Made by a program: the position numbers and the translations under genes. The notes beneath the pieces are model-generated. The model was not told the origin of the DNA. It saw nothing but the letters and a program-made list of their open reading frames with translations, and did not search any database. This document shows positions 1-7,065 of a stretch of 8,326 nt of DNA, in pieces; the stretch's first letter is position 1, and each line of letters starts with the position of its first letter. Source of the DNA: Actinomycetes bacterium (GTDB lineage Bacteria; Actinomycetota; Actinomycetes; Propionibacteriales; Propionibacteriaceae); NCBI GenBank assembly GCA_023412435.1, contig JAEYNS010000291.1, positions 1 through 8,326 on the forward strand, in the 5' to 3' direction.

Positions 1-144
1 GGCTACCGCCGCCCGGGTGGCGGCGAGCCGGTCGCGGTCACGGCCGGCGAGCACCAGTTCGTCCCCGCCGTCCAGGGTCGGGGCGAGTAGGGCCGCTATC
101 GCCCGGCCGGCATTGCCCGAGGCGCCCAACATGACGATCCGCAT
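1..144 (-). CDS. NAD(P)-binding Rossmann-fold protein, N-terminal fragment (saccharopine dehydrogenase-like or SDR-like)
   Basis: This gene reads leftward and runs off the left edge, so only the first 48 residues are visible. The protein begins MRIVMLGASGNAGRAIAALL and continues through a second strand ending in LVLAGRDRDRLAA. The early GASGNAGRA glycine-rich turn after a hydrophobic beta strand, followed by a second strand ending in GRDRDRL, is the dinucleotide-binding start of a Rossmann fold. The arginines after the second strand would favour NADP(H). The ATG start (142-144) has a well-placed GGGAGG ribosome site 4-5 bases upstream. The gene is divergent from folP with about 112 bp between them. 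Saccharopine dehydrogenase-like reductases and NAD(P)H-binding epimerase-like proteins share this N-terminus. The substrate cannot be told without the missing C-terminal part, and no link to folate synthesis is implied. Confidence 0.7.
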   Translation of the reverse strand, partial: MRIVMLGASGNAGRAIAALLAPTLDGGDELVLAGRDRDRLAATRAAVA

Positions 145-178
145 ACGACCTCCCGAGGGTCCCGGGACAAGCGTGGCA

Positions 179-200
179 GCCGGCGGAGTCTCCCGCTGGC
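179..200. repeat. Operator-like imperfect inverted repeat in the divergent folP intergenic region
   Basis: The 22-bp segment is an imperfect palindrome built around GGAG-A-CTCC (read on the minus strand), with GCC-GC arms that pair apart from one bulged base and one mismatch. It lies between the divergent Rossmann gene and folP, upstream of the proposed folP -10. It could be a repressor site or a chance GC-rich palindrome. No known operator consensus was recognised. Confidence 0.2.
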
Positions 201-244
201 AGTCCGCGGAGCTGCCCGGGAGGCGGGCCAGCGCGGGCGATGGT

Positions 245-250
245 TAGGCT
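245..250 (+). promoter_or_regulatory. Putative -10 element for a leaderless folP transcript
   Basis: TAGGCT fits the actinobacterial TAnnnT -10 pattern. It ends exactly 6 bases before the GTG start of folP, so the expected transcription start falls on the start codon itself. There is no Shine-Dalgarno sequence in the gap, which agrees with a leaderless mRNA. No good -35 is visible 16-18 bases upstream. The same arrangement recurs at 2558-2563. Confidence 0.5.
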
Positions 251-256
251 CCTGCT

Positions 257-1111
257 GTGAGGTCGCTACCGCAGCCGGGCCGGACCCTTGTGATGGGGAT
301 CCTGAACGTCACCCCGGACTCCTTCTCCGACGGTGGTGAGCACCTGGGCCGCGAGGCGGCGATCGCCCACGGCCTTCAGCTGCTCGCCGAGGGGGCCGAC
401 CTGGTGGACGTCGGCGGGGAGTCGACGCGGCCAGGGGCGCAACGCGCCGGCGCGGAGGTCGAACTGGCCCGGGTGGTGCCGGTGGTCTCCGCGCTCGCGG
501 CCGCCGGTGCCGTGGTCTCGGTCGACACCATGCGGGCGGAGGTCGCGGCGGCCGCTGTCGAGGCGGGCGCCCTGATGGTCAACGACGTCTCCGGCGGGCT
601 GGCCGATCCCGCGATGCTGTCGACGGTGGCCCGGCTGGGAGCCTGGTACGTGGCGATGCACTGGCGCGGCCACGCCACGGTGATGGACGGGCTGGCGTCC
701 TACGACGATGTGGTGGCGGACGTGACCACCGAGCTGGCCGCGCGCCGCGACGCGGCCCTGGCCGCAGGGATCGCACCGGACCGGCTGGTGCTCGACCCCG
801 GCCTCGGGTTCGCCAAGACCGCCGAGCACAACTGGGCGCTGCTGGGCTGCCTGGCCGAACTCGAAGCGCTGGGGCTGCCGGTGCTGGTGGGCGCGTCGCG
901 CAAGCGGTTCCTCGGCCAGTTGCTCGCCGACGGCGATCAGCTTCGGCCGCCGAAGGGACGAGACGACGCCACCGTCGCGCTCACCGCCGTGCTCGCCGAA
1001 CGAAGCATCTGGGGGGTCCGCACCCACACCGTCGGCCCGCACCGCGACGCGATCGCCGTGGTGGAGCGGCTGCGCGACAGCAGACAGCAGCGCCGCCGAC
1101 GGGTCAGGTAG
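257..1111 (+). CDS. folP: Dihydropteroate synthase
   Basis: FolP condenses 6-hydroxymethyl-7,8-dihydropterin diphosphate with p-aminobenzoate to give 7,8-dihydropteroate, and is the sulfonamide target. The 284-residue protein has the expected TIM-barrel landmarks in order: MGILNVTPDSFSDGG (13-27, loop 1), DVGGESTRPGA (51-61, loop 2), SVDTM (88-92), VNDVSGG (108-114), LDPGLGFAKT..HN (179-192) and GASRKRFLG (212-220). The C-terminal anion-binding R-x-H is present as VRTHTV (254-259), with threonine where VHDV is more usual. The length is normal and a basic RRRRVR tail ends the protein. The GTG at 257 is preferred because the conserved core begins soon after it and a -10 hexamer sits at leaderless spacing; no ribosome site is seen. 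It heads the folate cluster, with 26 bp to folB. No folE lies next to it, unlike in many actinobacteria. Confidence 0.96.
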   Translation: MRSLPQPGRTLVMGILNVTPDSFSDGGEHLGREAAIAHGLQLLAEGADLVDVGGESTRPGAQRAGAEVELARVVPVVSALAAAGAVVSVDTMRAEVAAAAVEAGALMVNDVSGGLADPAMLSTVARLGAWYVAMHWRGHATVMDGLASYDDVVADVTTELAARRDAALAAGIAPDRLVLDPGLGFAKTAEHNWALLGCLAELEALGLPVLVGASRKRFLGQLLADGDQLRPPKGRDDATVALTAVLAERSIWGVRTHTVGPHRDAIAVVERLRDSRQQRRRRVR

Positions 1112-1114
1112 GGT
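1109..1114 (+). promoter_or_regulatory. Putative internal -10 element spanning the folP stop codon
   Basis: TAGGGT overlaps the TAG stop of folP (1109-1111). The predicted transcription start near 1121 would give folB a leader of about 17 bases that still contains its strong GAGGAGG ribosome site (1124-1130). This could be an internal promoter in the folate operon. The hexamer is short and GC-rich and has no clear -35, so this is tentative. Confidence 0.3.
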
Positions 1115-1137
1115 CGGAGCGATGAGGAGGTGGTCCA

Positions 1138-1494
1138 GTGGGTGATCGGATCAGGCTGACCGGGATAGAGGTGGTGGGTCGGCACGGCGTGTACACCGGC
1201 GAGAAGTTCAGCGAGCAGCCCTTCGTGGTCGACCTCGACTGTGTGATCAACCGGCAGCAGCGCGTGGACAACCTCGCCACCACCGTCGACTACTCCGAAC
1301 TGGCCGACCAGGTGGCGCAGATCATCAAGGCCGAGTCCGTCGACCTGATCGAGACGCTCGCCGAGAAGATCGCCGCCGCCTGCCTCGCCCACCAGGTGAT
1401 CACCACCGTCACGGTCACCGTCCACAAGCCCGAGGCCCCCCTGTCGGTCCACGTCCGCGACGTCGCGGTGCAGGTGACCCGGAGCAGGCCATGA
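1138..1494 (+). CDS. folB: Dihydroneopterin aldolase
   Basis: FolB cleaves 7,8-dihydroneopterin to 6-hydroxymethyl-7,8-dihydropterin and glycolaldehyde, supplying FolK. The 118-residue protein matches the usual compact length of about 120. Recognisable family features are GRHGVYTGEKFSEQPFVVDL (14-33), TTVDYSELA (48-56), DLIETLAEKIA (69-79) and VTVHKPEAPL (93-102). Residues E22, E72 and K97 align with the active-site glutamates and lysine of the S. aureus enzyme, so it should be active. Related enzymes form octamers through tunnelling-fold subunits. The start is GTG at 1138, supported by a near-perfect GAGGAGG ribosome site 7 bases upstream, the strongest in the folate cluster. Its TGA stop overlaps the folK start as ATGA, so folB and folK are probably translationally coupled. 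Confidence 0.95.
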   Translation: MGDRIRLTGIEVVGRHGVYTGEKFSEQPFVVDLDCVINRQQRVDNLATTVDYSELADQVAQIIKAESVDLIETLAEKIAAACLAHQVITTVTVTVHKPEAPLSVHVRDVAVQVTRSRP

Positions 1495-2036
1495 GCATCA
1501 TCGACCTCGACGTCGACACGCTGTCGGGGATGACCCCGCTGCGGCTGGTGACCTACTCGCTGGGGTCCAACCTCGGGGACCGGTTGGAGTACCTGCAGGG
1601 CGCCACCACGCTGCTGAACGCCACCCCGGGGATGAAGGTCACCGGGATCTCGTCTGTCTACGAGACGGACCCCGTCGAGCTGGTCGATCAGCCGGAGTTC
1701 CTCAACATCATCGTCCAGGCCGAGTCCAGCCTGGCCTCGACCGTCATGCTCGAGCGCGCCCACGCCATCGAGGACGGCTTCGACCGGATCCGGACCGTGC
1801 GCTACGGACCCCGCACCATCGACATCGACCTGATCGCGGTAGGCGACCGGGTGATCCACAACGAGACACTGACCCTGCCGCACCCGCGCGCCCACGAGCG
1901 GGCGTTCGTCCTCGTCCCCTGGCTGGAGGTCGACCCGGAGGCCGAACTGGTCGGGCACGGACGGGTGGCCGAGCTTGTCGCCCGGCTGGACACAGCCGGC
2001 GTGCGCAAGCGGGACGACCTGGTCGTCGAACTCTGA
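1491..2036 (+). CDS. folK: 2-Amino-4-hydroxy-6-hydroxymethyldihydropteridine diphosphokinase
   Basis: FolK transfers diphosphate from ATP to 6-hydroxymethyl-7,8-dihydropterin, making the substrate of FolP. In the 181-residue protein the core starts at SLGSNLGDR (23-31), followed by SSVYETDPVE (54-63), QPEFLNIIV (67-75), the HPPK signature RYGPRTIDIDLI (104-115) and LPHPRAHERAFVLVPWLEV (129-147). D111 and D113 correspond to the magnesium-binding aspartates. The first 18 residues form an acidic extension before the family core. ATG at 1491 is chosen because it overlaps the folB stop and has GGAG at 1481-1484; a second in-frame ATG at 1530 lacks a spaced ribosome site. In the usual GRxR segment, this protein reads GFDRIR (96-101). 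The TGA stop overlaps the next ATG by one base. Confidence 0.95.
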   Translation: MSIIDLDVDTLSGMTPLRLVTYSLGSNLGDRLEYLQGATTLLNATPGMKVTGISSVYETDPVELVDQPEFLNIIVQAESSLASTVMLERAHAIEDGFDRIRTVRYGPRTIDIDLIAVGDRVIHNETLTLPHPRAHERAFVLVPWLEVDPEAELVGHGRVAELVARLDTAGVRKRDDLVVEL

Positions 2037-2560
2037 TGACCCCCGCCGGCCCGGCGCCGACCGTCCGGCCCACCAGCTGGCGCACCGTCGCCCTGGCGGT
2101 GCTGACCGGCGCAGCGGTGGGGTGGGGGCTGTTCTTCGCCCTCGACCGGTTGCAGCAGCCGCTGCCCGTTCCGCCGCTGTTCGCCGCCGGCACCCTCGCC
2201 GTCGTCGCGGCGGTGGTCGGCTGGCAGGCCTACCTCACCCACGGCACCCTGCACCGCCGCCACGAGCCGCTGGCGCCGACCGCGGGGGTTGCGCTCCTCG
2301 CGCTCGGCAAGACCGCTCTGCTGGCCGGCGCCGCGCTGGCCGGTGCCTACGCCGCTATCGCTATGCACACGGTGCCGAACCTGGACGCCGAACTCCCTCG
2401 GGAGCGGATTGTCGGGGCCCTTGCCTCGCTGGTCGCCGCTATCGGCCTGGGTATCGCCGGCCGAATGCTGGAACGCGCCTGCGAAATACCAAATCCGCCG
2501 CCGGACGATCAATCCGCCACGCCGACCGAGGACACCGGTGATGACGAAGAGCGCGGTTAG
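2036..2560 (+). CDS. DUF3180 family membrane protein
   Basis: This is a 174-residue integral membrane protein with four likely transmembrane segments, about 17-36, 45-66, 87-110 and 126-144. Landmarks that fit actinobacterial DUF3180 proteins are the PTSW start of the first helix (12-15), the PVPPLF loop (44-49), ALGKTALLAGAALAGAY (89-105) and the closing LERACEIP (145-152). The last 20 residues are acidic and proline-rich and probably disordered. The function of the family is unknown. Its regular position directly after folK in many actinobacteria suggests a link to the folate operon or simple co-expression. The ATG overlaps the folK TGA by one base (TGATG) and lacks a separate ribosome site, so reinitiation after folK is likely. 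Its TAG stop forms the start of a -10-like hexamer for the next gene. Confidence 0.85.
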   Translation: MTPAGPAPTVRPTSWRTVALAVLTGAAVGWGLFFALDRLQQPLPVPPLFAAGTLAVVAAVVGWQAYLTHGTLHRRHEPLAPTAGVALLALGKTALLAGAALAGAYAAIAMHTVPNLDAELPRERIVGALASLVAAIGLGIAGRMLERACEIPNPPPDDQSATPTEDTGDDEERG

Positions 2561-2563
2561 GCT
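2558..2563 (+). promoter_or_regulatory. Putative -10 element for a leaderless transcript of the 2570 gene, overlapping a stop codon
   Basis: TAGGCT includes the TAG stop of the DUF3180 gene and ends 6 bases before the GTG start at 2570. Sequence and spacing match the folP promoter: both read GGTTAGGCT-N6-GTGAG. There is no Shine-Dalgarno sequence between the hexamer and the GTG, which supports leaderless initiation. Confidence 0.5.
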
Positions 2564-2569
2564 ACGCCC

Positions 2570-3157
2570 GTGAGCGCTTCCCCCGCCGTCCGCCGTACCG
2601 GACCCTCCGCCTTAGGGCGCTATTCCTGGCTGACATTGGCAGTCACCGTGTTGCTCGCTGCCGCACTCCTCACCGGCGATGTGTGGCTCACCCGGGCAGG
2701 AGCGGTTGTCGCATTTCTTGGTGGCCTGGCCTCGTGCCTGTTGGCGTGGCGCGAGGTGAAGGCGCAGCAGACCGCCTACGAGCTGCGCTCGACGCTTGAA
2801 TTGCGCGCCCACGGTGAGAAGCTGCACGACGAGCGTGCGCAGCACGTCCGGCTGCTGCACATCCTCCAGCAGCGCAATCAGGACCTCCGCAGCCGTGCCA
2901 CCGTTGCCCGCGCCGAGGCCGGTCGGTTGAGCCAGGAGGTCGCCCGCCTGCGTGGCGACAACGCCAGCCTGCGGTTCGAGGTGGCCCGGCTCAACGAACT
3001 GCACAACGCCGAGGTGCTCGCGCTGCCGCGACGCGTTGCGGGTGCGGTTTCTGAGCGCGAGGAGATTCTGTGGAGCGAGGAGAATCTCCCCACCGTGGTG
3101 GATCTGAAGGCAATCACCGCGCCGATGCTGGCCGAGGATAAGCAGCGCCAGGCCTGA
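2570..3157 (+). CDS. Uncharacterised protein with two membrane segments and a coiled coil
   Basis: I do not recognise this 195-residue protein as a member of a characterised family. After a basic N-terminus (VRRTGPSALGRY) there are two hydrophobic segments, about 18-36 and 42-60, joined by a very short TGDVWLTR turn, so they form a membrane hairpin. From about 61 to 146 the sequence is charged and heptad-like (LRAHGEKLHDERAQHVRLL, RLSQEVARLRGDNASLRFE), a probable long coiled coil on the same side as the N-terminus. The C-terminus ends in a distinct segment, EEILWSEENLPTVVDLKAI (164-182). This plan suits a membrane-anchored scaffold or a regulator of envelope or division proteins, but that is inference. 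The GTG start at 2570 is 9 bp after the DUF3180 stop and has a -10 at leaderless spacing. Its reading frame and codon bias support a real gene. Confidence 0.75.
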   Translation: MSASPAVRRTGPSALGRYSWLTLAVTVLLAAALLTGDVWLTRAGAVVAFLGGLASCLLAWREVKAQQTAYELRSTLELRAHGEKLHDERAQHVRLLHILQQRNQDLRSRATVARAEAGRLSQEVARLRGDNASLRFEVARLNELHNAEVLALPRRVAGAVSEREEILWSEENLPTVVDLKAITAPMLAEDKQRQA

Positions 3158-3158
3158 C

Positions 3159-3190
3159 CGGCCCTGGGCGTCGCCGGCACCGCCGGGCCG
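3159..3190 (+). terminator. Possible weak hairpin after the 2570 gene
   Basis: CGGCCC (3159-3164) and GGGCCG (3185-3190) can pair around a GC-rich loop, 1 base after the stop codon of the upstream gene. There is no T-run after it, so it is at best a weak intrinsic terminator. In DNA this rich in G and C the pairing could be chance. Confidence 0.25.
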
Positions 3191-3246
3191 CGGGTAATGC
3201 GTCCCCAAGGAACACCGGATTCGGCCGCGCCCGCCCGCCGACGGGC

Positions 3247-3259
3247 AGCACGTGGTGCT
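3247..3259. repeat. Short palindrome upstream of the lsr2 promoter
   Basis: AGCAC-GTG-GTGCT is a perfect 5-bp inverted repeat with a 3-base centre, about 30 bp upstream of the proposed lsr2 extended -10. The position would suit an activator or repressor site. It matches no operator that I can name. Confidence 0.2.
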
Positions 3260-3290
3260 CGCGACAATTGGTCTTCCATGGTTTGTCCAG

Positions 3291-3299
3291 TGGTATACG
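3291..3299 (+). promoter_or_regulatory. Putative extended -10 promoter of lsr2
   Basis: TGGTATACG has the form of an extended -10 (TGn followed by TATAcg). It lies in the least GC-rich part of the window: positions 3264-3350 contain 42 G or C out of 87. A TTGGTC at 3268-3273 could be a -35, but the 20-base spacing is long. The predicted transcription start is near 3306, giving a leader of about 58 bases. Confidence 0.4.
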
Positions 3300-3302
3300 C
3301 TG

Positions 3303-3338
3303 AACTCGGCTGTTCTTGTGTAAACGGGAAGCCGAATT
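3303..3338 (+). promoter_or_regulatory. Inverted repeat or 5' leader hairpin of lsr2
   Basis: AACTCGGCT (3303-3311) and AGCCGAATT (3330-3338) are complementary at 8 of 9 positions, with an 18-base loop. TCGGCT/AGCCGA is the perfect core. If transcription starts near 3306, the stem would form at the very 5' end of the lsr2 mRNA, 15 bases before the ribosome site. As DNA it could instead be an operator just downstream of the promoter. Confidence 0.35.
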
Positions 3339-3363
3339 GTTTCTCCGCTGGAAAGGACCGCCC

Positions 3364-3693
3364 ATGGCGCAACGGGTGCAGATTGTGCTCACCGACGATC
3401 TCGACGACTCCAAGGCGGACAGCACCGTCACTTTCGGCTACGCCGGCGCCACCTATGAGATCGACCTGTCCGACGCCAACCGCACGGCCCTTGAGGACGC
3501 GCTCGCCCCGTACATCGCGGCCGCCCGCAAGGTCTCGTCCGGCCGGCGCTCCGGCGGCGGGAAGCGCAAGTCCGGGGGTGGCGCGAGCGCTACCGAGATC
3601 CGGGCGTGGGCGGTCTCCCAGGGGATGAACGTCTCCAGCCGTGGCCGCGTCTCCAGCGAGGTCCGCGAGGCGTACGAGAACGCGCACGCCTGA
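3364..3693 (+). CDS. lsr2: Lsr2 nucleoid-associated xenogeneic silencer
   Basis: Lsr2 is an actinobacterial H-NS-like protein that coats and bridges AT-rich DNA, silences acquired genes and compacts the nucleoid. The 109-residue protein is close to the usual 112. The N-terminal dimerisation domain begins MAQRVQIVLTDDLD and continues through VTFGYAGATYEIDLSDAN (22-39) and a helix ending APYIAAARKV (48-57). A basic glycine-rich linker follows (59-73). The C-terminal DNA-binding domain is TEIRAWAVSQGMNVSSRGRV (77-96), with the RGR minor-groove motif at 93-95. ATG at 3364 is chosen over an upstream in-frame start at 3316 because it begins the conserved core and has GAAAGGA 6 bases upstream. Its promoter region is the least GC-rich part of the window, so self-binding is plausible but inferred. 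clpC follows after 141 bp. Confidence 0.97.
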   Translation: MAQRVQIVLTDDLDDSKADSTVTFGYAGATYEIDLSDANRTALEDALAPYIAAARKVSSGRRSGGGKRKSGGGASATEIRAWAVSQGMNVSSRGRVSSEVREAYENAHA

Positions 3694-3746
3694 CCCAGCC
3701 CAGGGGATTGAGCCGGGGGCGAACACGGGACTCCGGGGCGCTGATC

Positions 3747-3772
3747 GGACGTTGACTAGACTGAGAACGTCC
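3747..3772. repeat. Perfect inverted repeat bracketing the clpC -10 element
   Basis: GGACGTT (3747-3753) and AACGTCC (3766-3772) are exact inverse complements separated by 12 bases. The spacer contains TAGACT. The placement is what one expects for a repressor operator over a promoter. It does not match the HspR HAIR sequence or the ClgR consensus as I know them. Confidence 0.45.
3757..3762 (+). promoter_or_regulatory. Putative -10 element of clpC
   Basis: TAGACT fits the TAnnnT -10 pattern. The predicted start near 3769 gives a leader of about 66 bases before the clpC ATG. No convincing -35 lies 16-18 bases upstream. An alternative reading takes TTGACT (3752-3757) as a -35, but the sequence around 3775-3781 is a poor -10. 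Confidence 0.45.
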
Positions 3773-3834
3773 TTCGACTGTCGTACGTGGCCGTCGTCGT
3801 GGCGTCCGGCAGGGCTGGATTAAGGAGTTCCCGC

Positions 3835-6339
<2,505 letters not shown>

Positions 6340-6349
6340 CAGCCTCAAG

Positions 6350-6385
6350 GCAAGGGCCCGGCACCACCAGGTGCCGGGCCCTTGC
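6350..6385. terminator. Bidirectional hairpin terminator between convergent clpC and the DUF4190 gene
   Basis: GCAAGGGCCCGGCACC (6350-6365) pairs perfectly over 16 bp with 6370-6385 around an ACCA loop, and two further weaker pairs extend the base. It begins 10 bases after the clpC stop and ends 12 bases before the stop of the opposing gene. The rightward tail CTTGCTTGTCC is only moderately T-rich, as is common for actinobacterial terminators. Because the stem is symmetric it should serve both strands. Confidence 0.85.
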
Positions 6386-6397
6386 TTGTCCACAGGG

Positions 6398-7027
6398 TCA
6401 GGCGGCGACCACCAACGCCATCATGAACAAGACGAACACGGCGATCCCCAGCAGCATGAAGACGGTGCCGATGATGCCGATCACCATGCCGGCGGTCATC
6501 ACCGAGGACTGGCGCCAGCGGCCGGGGTGGCGCCTGAGGTCGTTGTTGCCCCTCGCGCCCAGGTACCAGGCGATCGGGAAGGTGAGTCCGAACATGAACC
6601 CGAGCAGGGCCAGGACGAGGGTCGGCACGGCGTTGGGGTGCTCGGGCAGCTGGCTGGTCGCCATCGGGTACGGGATCGGCGGGTAGGTGGCCGGCACAAG
6701 CTGCGCGTGGGCGGTCTGCGGCTGGCCGTAGGGCGAGTAGCCGACGGGGGGTTGCTCGTAGACCGGCTGGGGCTGGTAGGGCGCGGCCATCGGCGGCAGG
6801 GCCTGGCCGGTGGCTGCCTGGGCCGGGGCAGCCGGCACGGAAGGGTTGGTGTAGTTCGACGGGCCGGAGGAGCCGAGCGGGTCGACCGCCGTGTGCTCGT
6901 AACCCTCCGACCACGGGCTCGACCGGTCGGCGTAGCCGGACTCGGGCACGAGCGGGATGGTCGGGTCCTGGCCGGACCCCCACCCGGGGGTCTCGGGCTG
7001 GTCGGGTCGGGCGTACGGGTTGGTCAT
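6398..7027 (-). CDS. DUF4190 domain membrane protein with a proline-rich N-terminus
   Basis: This 209-residue protein has two parts. Residues 1 to about 128 are low-complexity and rich in Pro, Gln, Tyr, Ala and Ser (for example YQPQPVYEQPPVGYSPYGQP, 84-103), probably disordered and cytoplasmic. Residues 130-209 carry the DUF4190 pattern: HPNAVPTLVLALLG (130-143), PIAWYLGARGNNDLRRHPGRW (151-171), then MTAGMVIGIIGTVFMLLGIA (177-196), with two likely membrane segments at about 134-156 and 177-207. The family function is unknown; related proteins are common beside actinobacterial envelope and secretion genes. ATG at 7027 is chosen over a TTG at 7060 because GAGGG lies 7 bases upstream. The gene is 35 bp downstream of the asparaginase gene on the same strand, with a possible promoter overlapping that gene's stop codon. 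Confidence 0.85.
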   Translation of the reverse strand: MTNPYARPDQPETPGWGSGQDPTIPLVPESGYADRSSPWSEGYEHTAVDPLGSSGPSNYTNPSVPAAPAQAATGQALPPMAAPYQPQPVYEQPPVGYSPYGQPQTAHAQLVPATYPPIPYPMATSQLPEHPNAVPTLVLALLGFMFGLTFPIAWYLGARGNNDLRRHPGRWRQSSVMTAGMVIGIIGTVFMLLGIAVFVLFMMALVVAA

Positions 7028-7059
7028 GGCGGCCCTCACTCGGCTCGGGTGTCGGGTCA

Positions 7060-7065
7060 ACGCTA
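7060..7065 (-). promoter_or_regulatory. Putative -10 element of the DUF4190 gene, overlapping the asparaginase stop codon
   Basis: On the minus strand the TAG stop of the asparaginase gene begins TAGCGT, a TAnnnT hexamer. A start near 7053 would leave a leader of about 26 bases carrying the GAGGG ribosome site. No clear -35 is seen, so the call rests on the pattern shared with other junctions in this window. Confidence 0.3.

Noticed and set aside
17..247. Plus-strand open frame of 76 codons before folP
   Set aside because: It is antisense to the Rossmann-fold gene, whose motif and ribosome site are convincing. The translation is Arg/Ser/Pro-rich with no motif.
145..256. Folate (THF) riboswitch or other leader RNA before folP
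   Set aside because: The -10 hexamer lies only 6 bases from the GTG, so there is no room for a leader, and no conserved riboswitch core was seen.
3787..3834. In-frame upstream start for clpC that would add 16 residues
   Set aside because: The ATG at 3835 has a well-spaced AAGGAG and begins the conserved MFDRFTDRAR start of the family; the extension would translate through that ribosome site.
3694..3834. ClgR or HspR operator upstream of clpC
   Set aside because: I looked for the ClgR-type CGCT/GCG palindrome and the HAIR sequence CTTGAGT-N7-ACTCAAG and found neither. Only the unassigned inverted repeat at 3747-3772 stands out.
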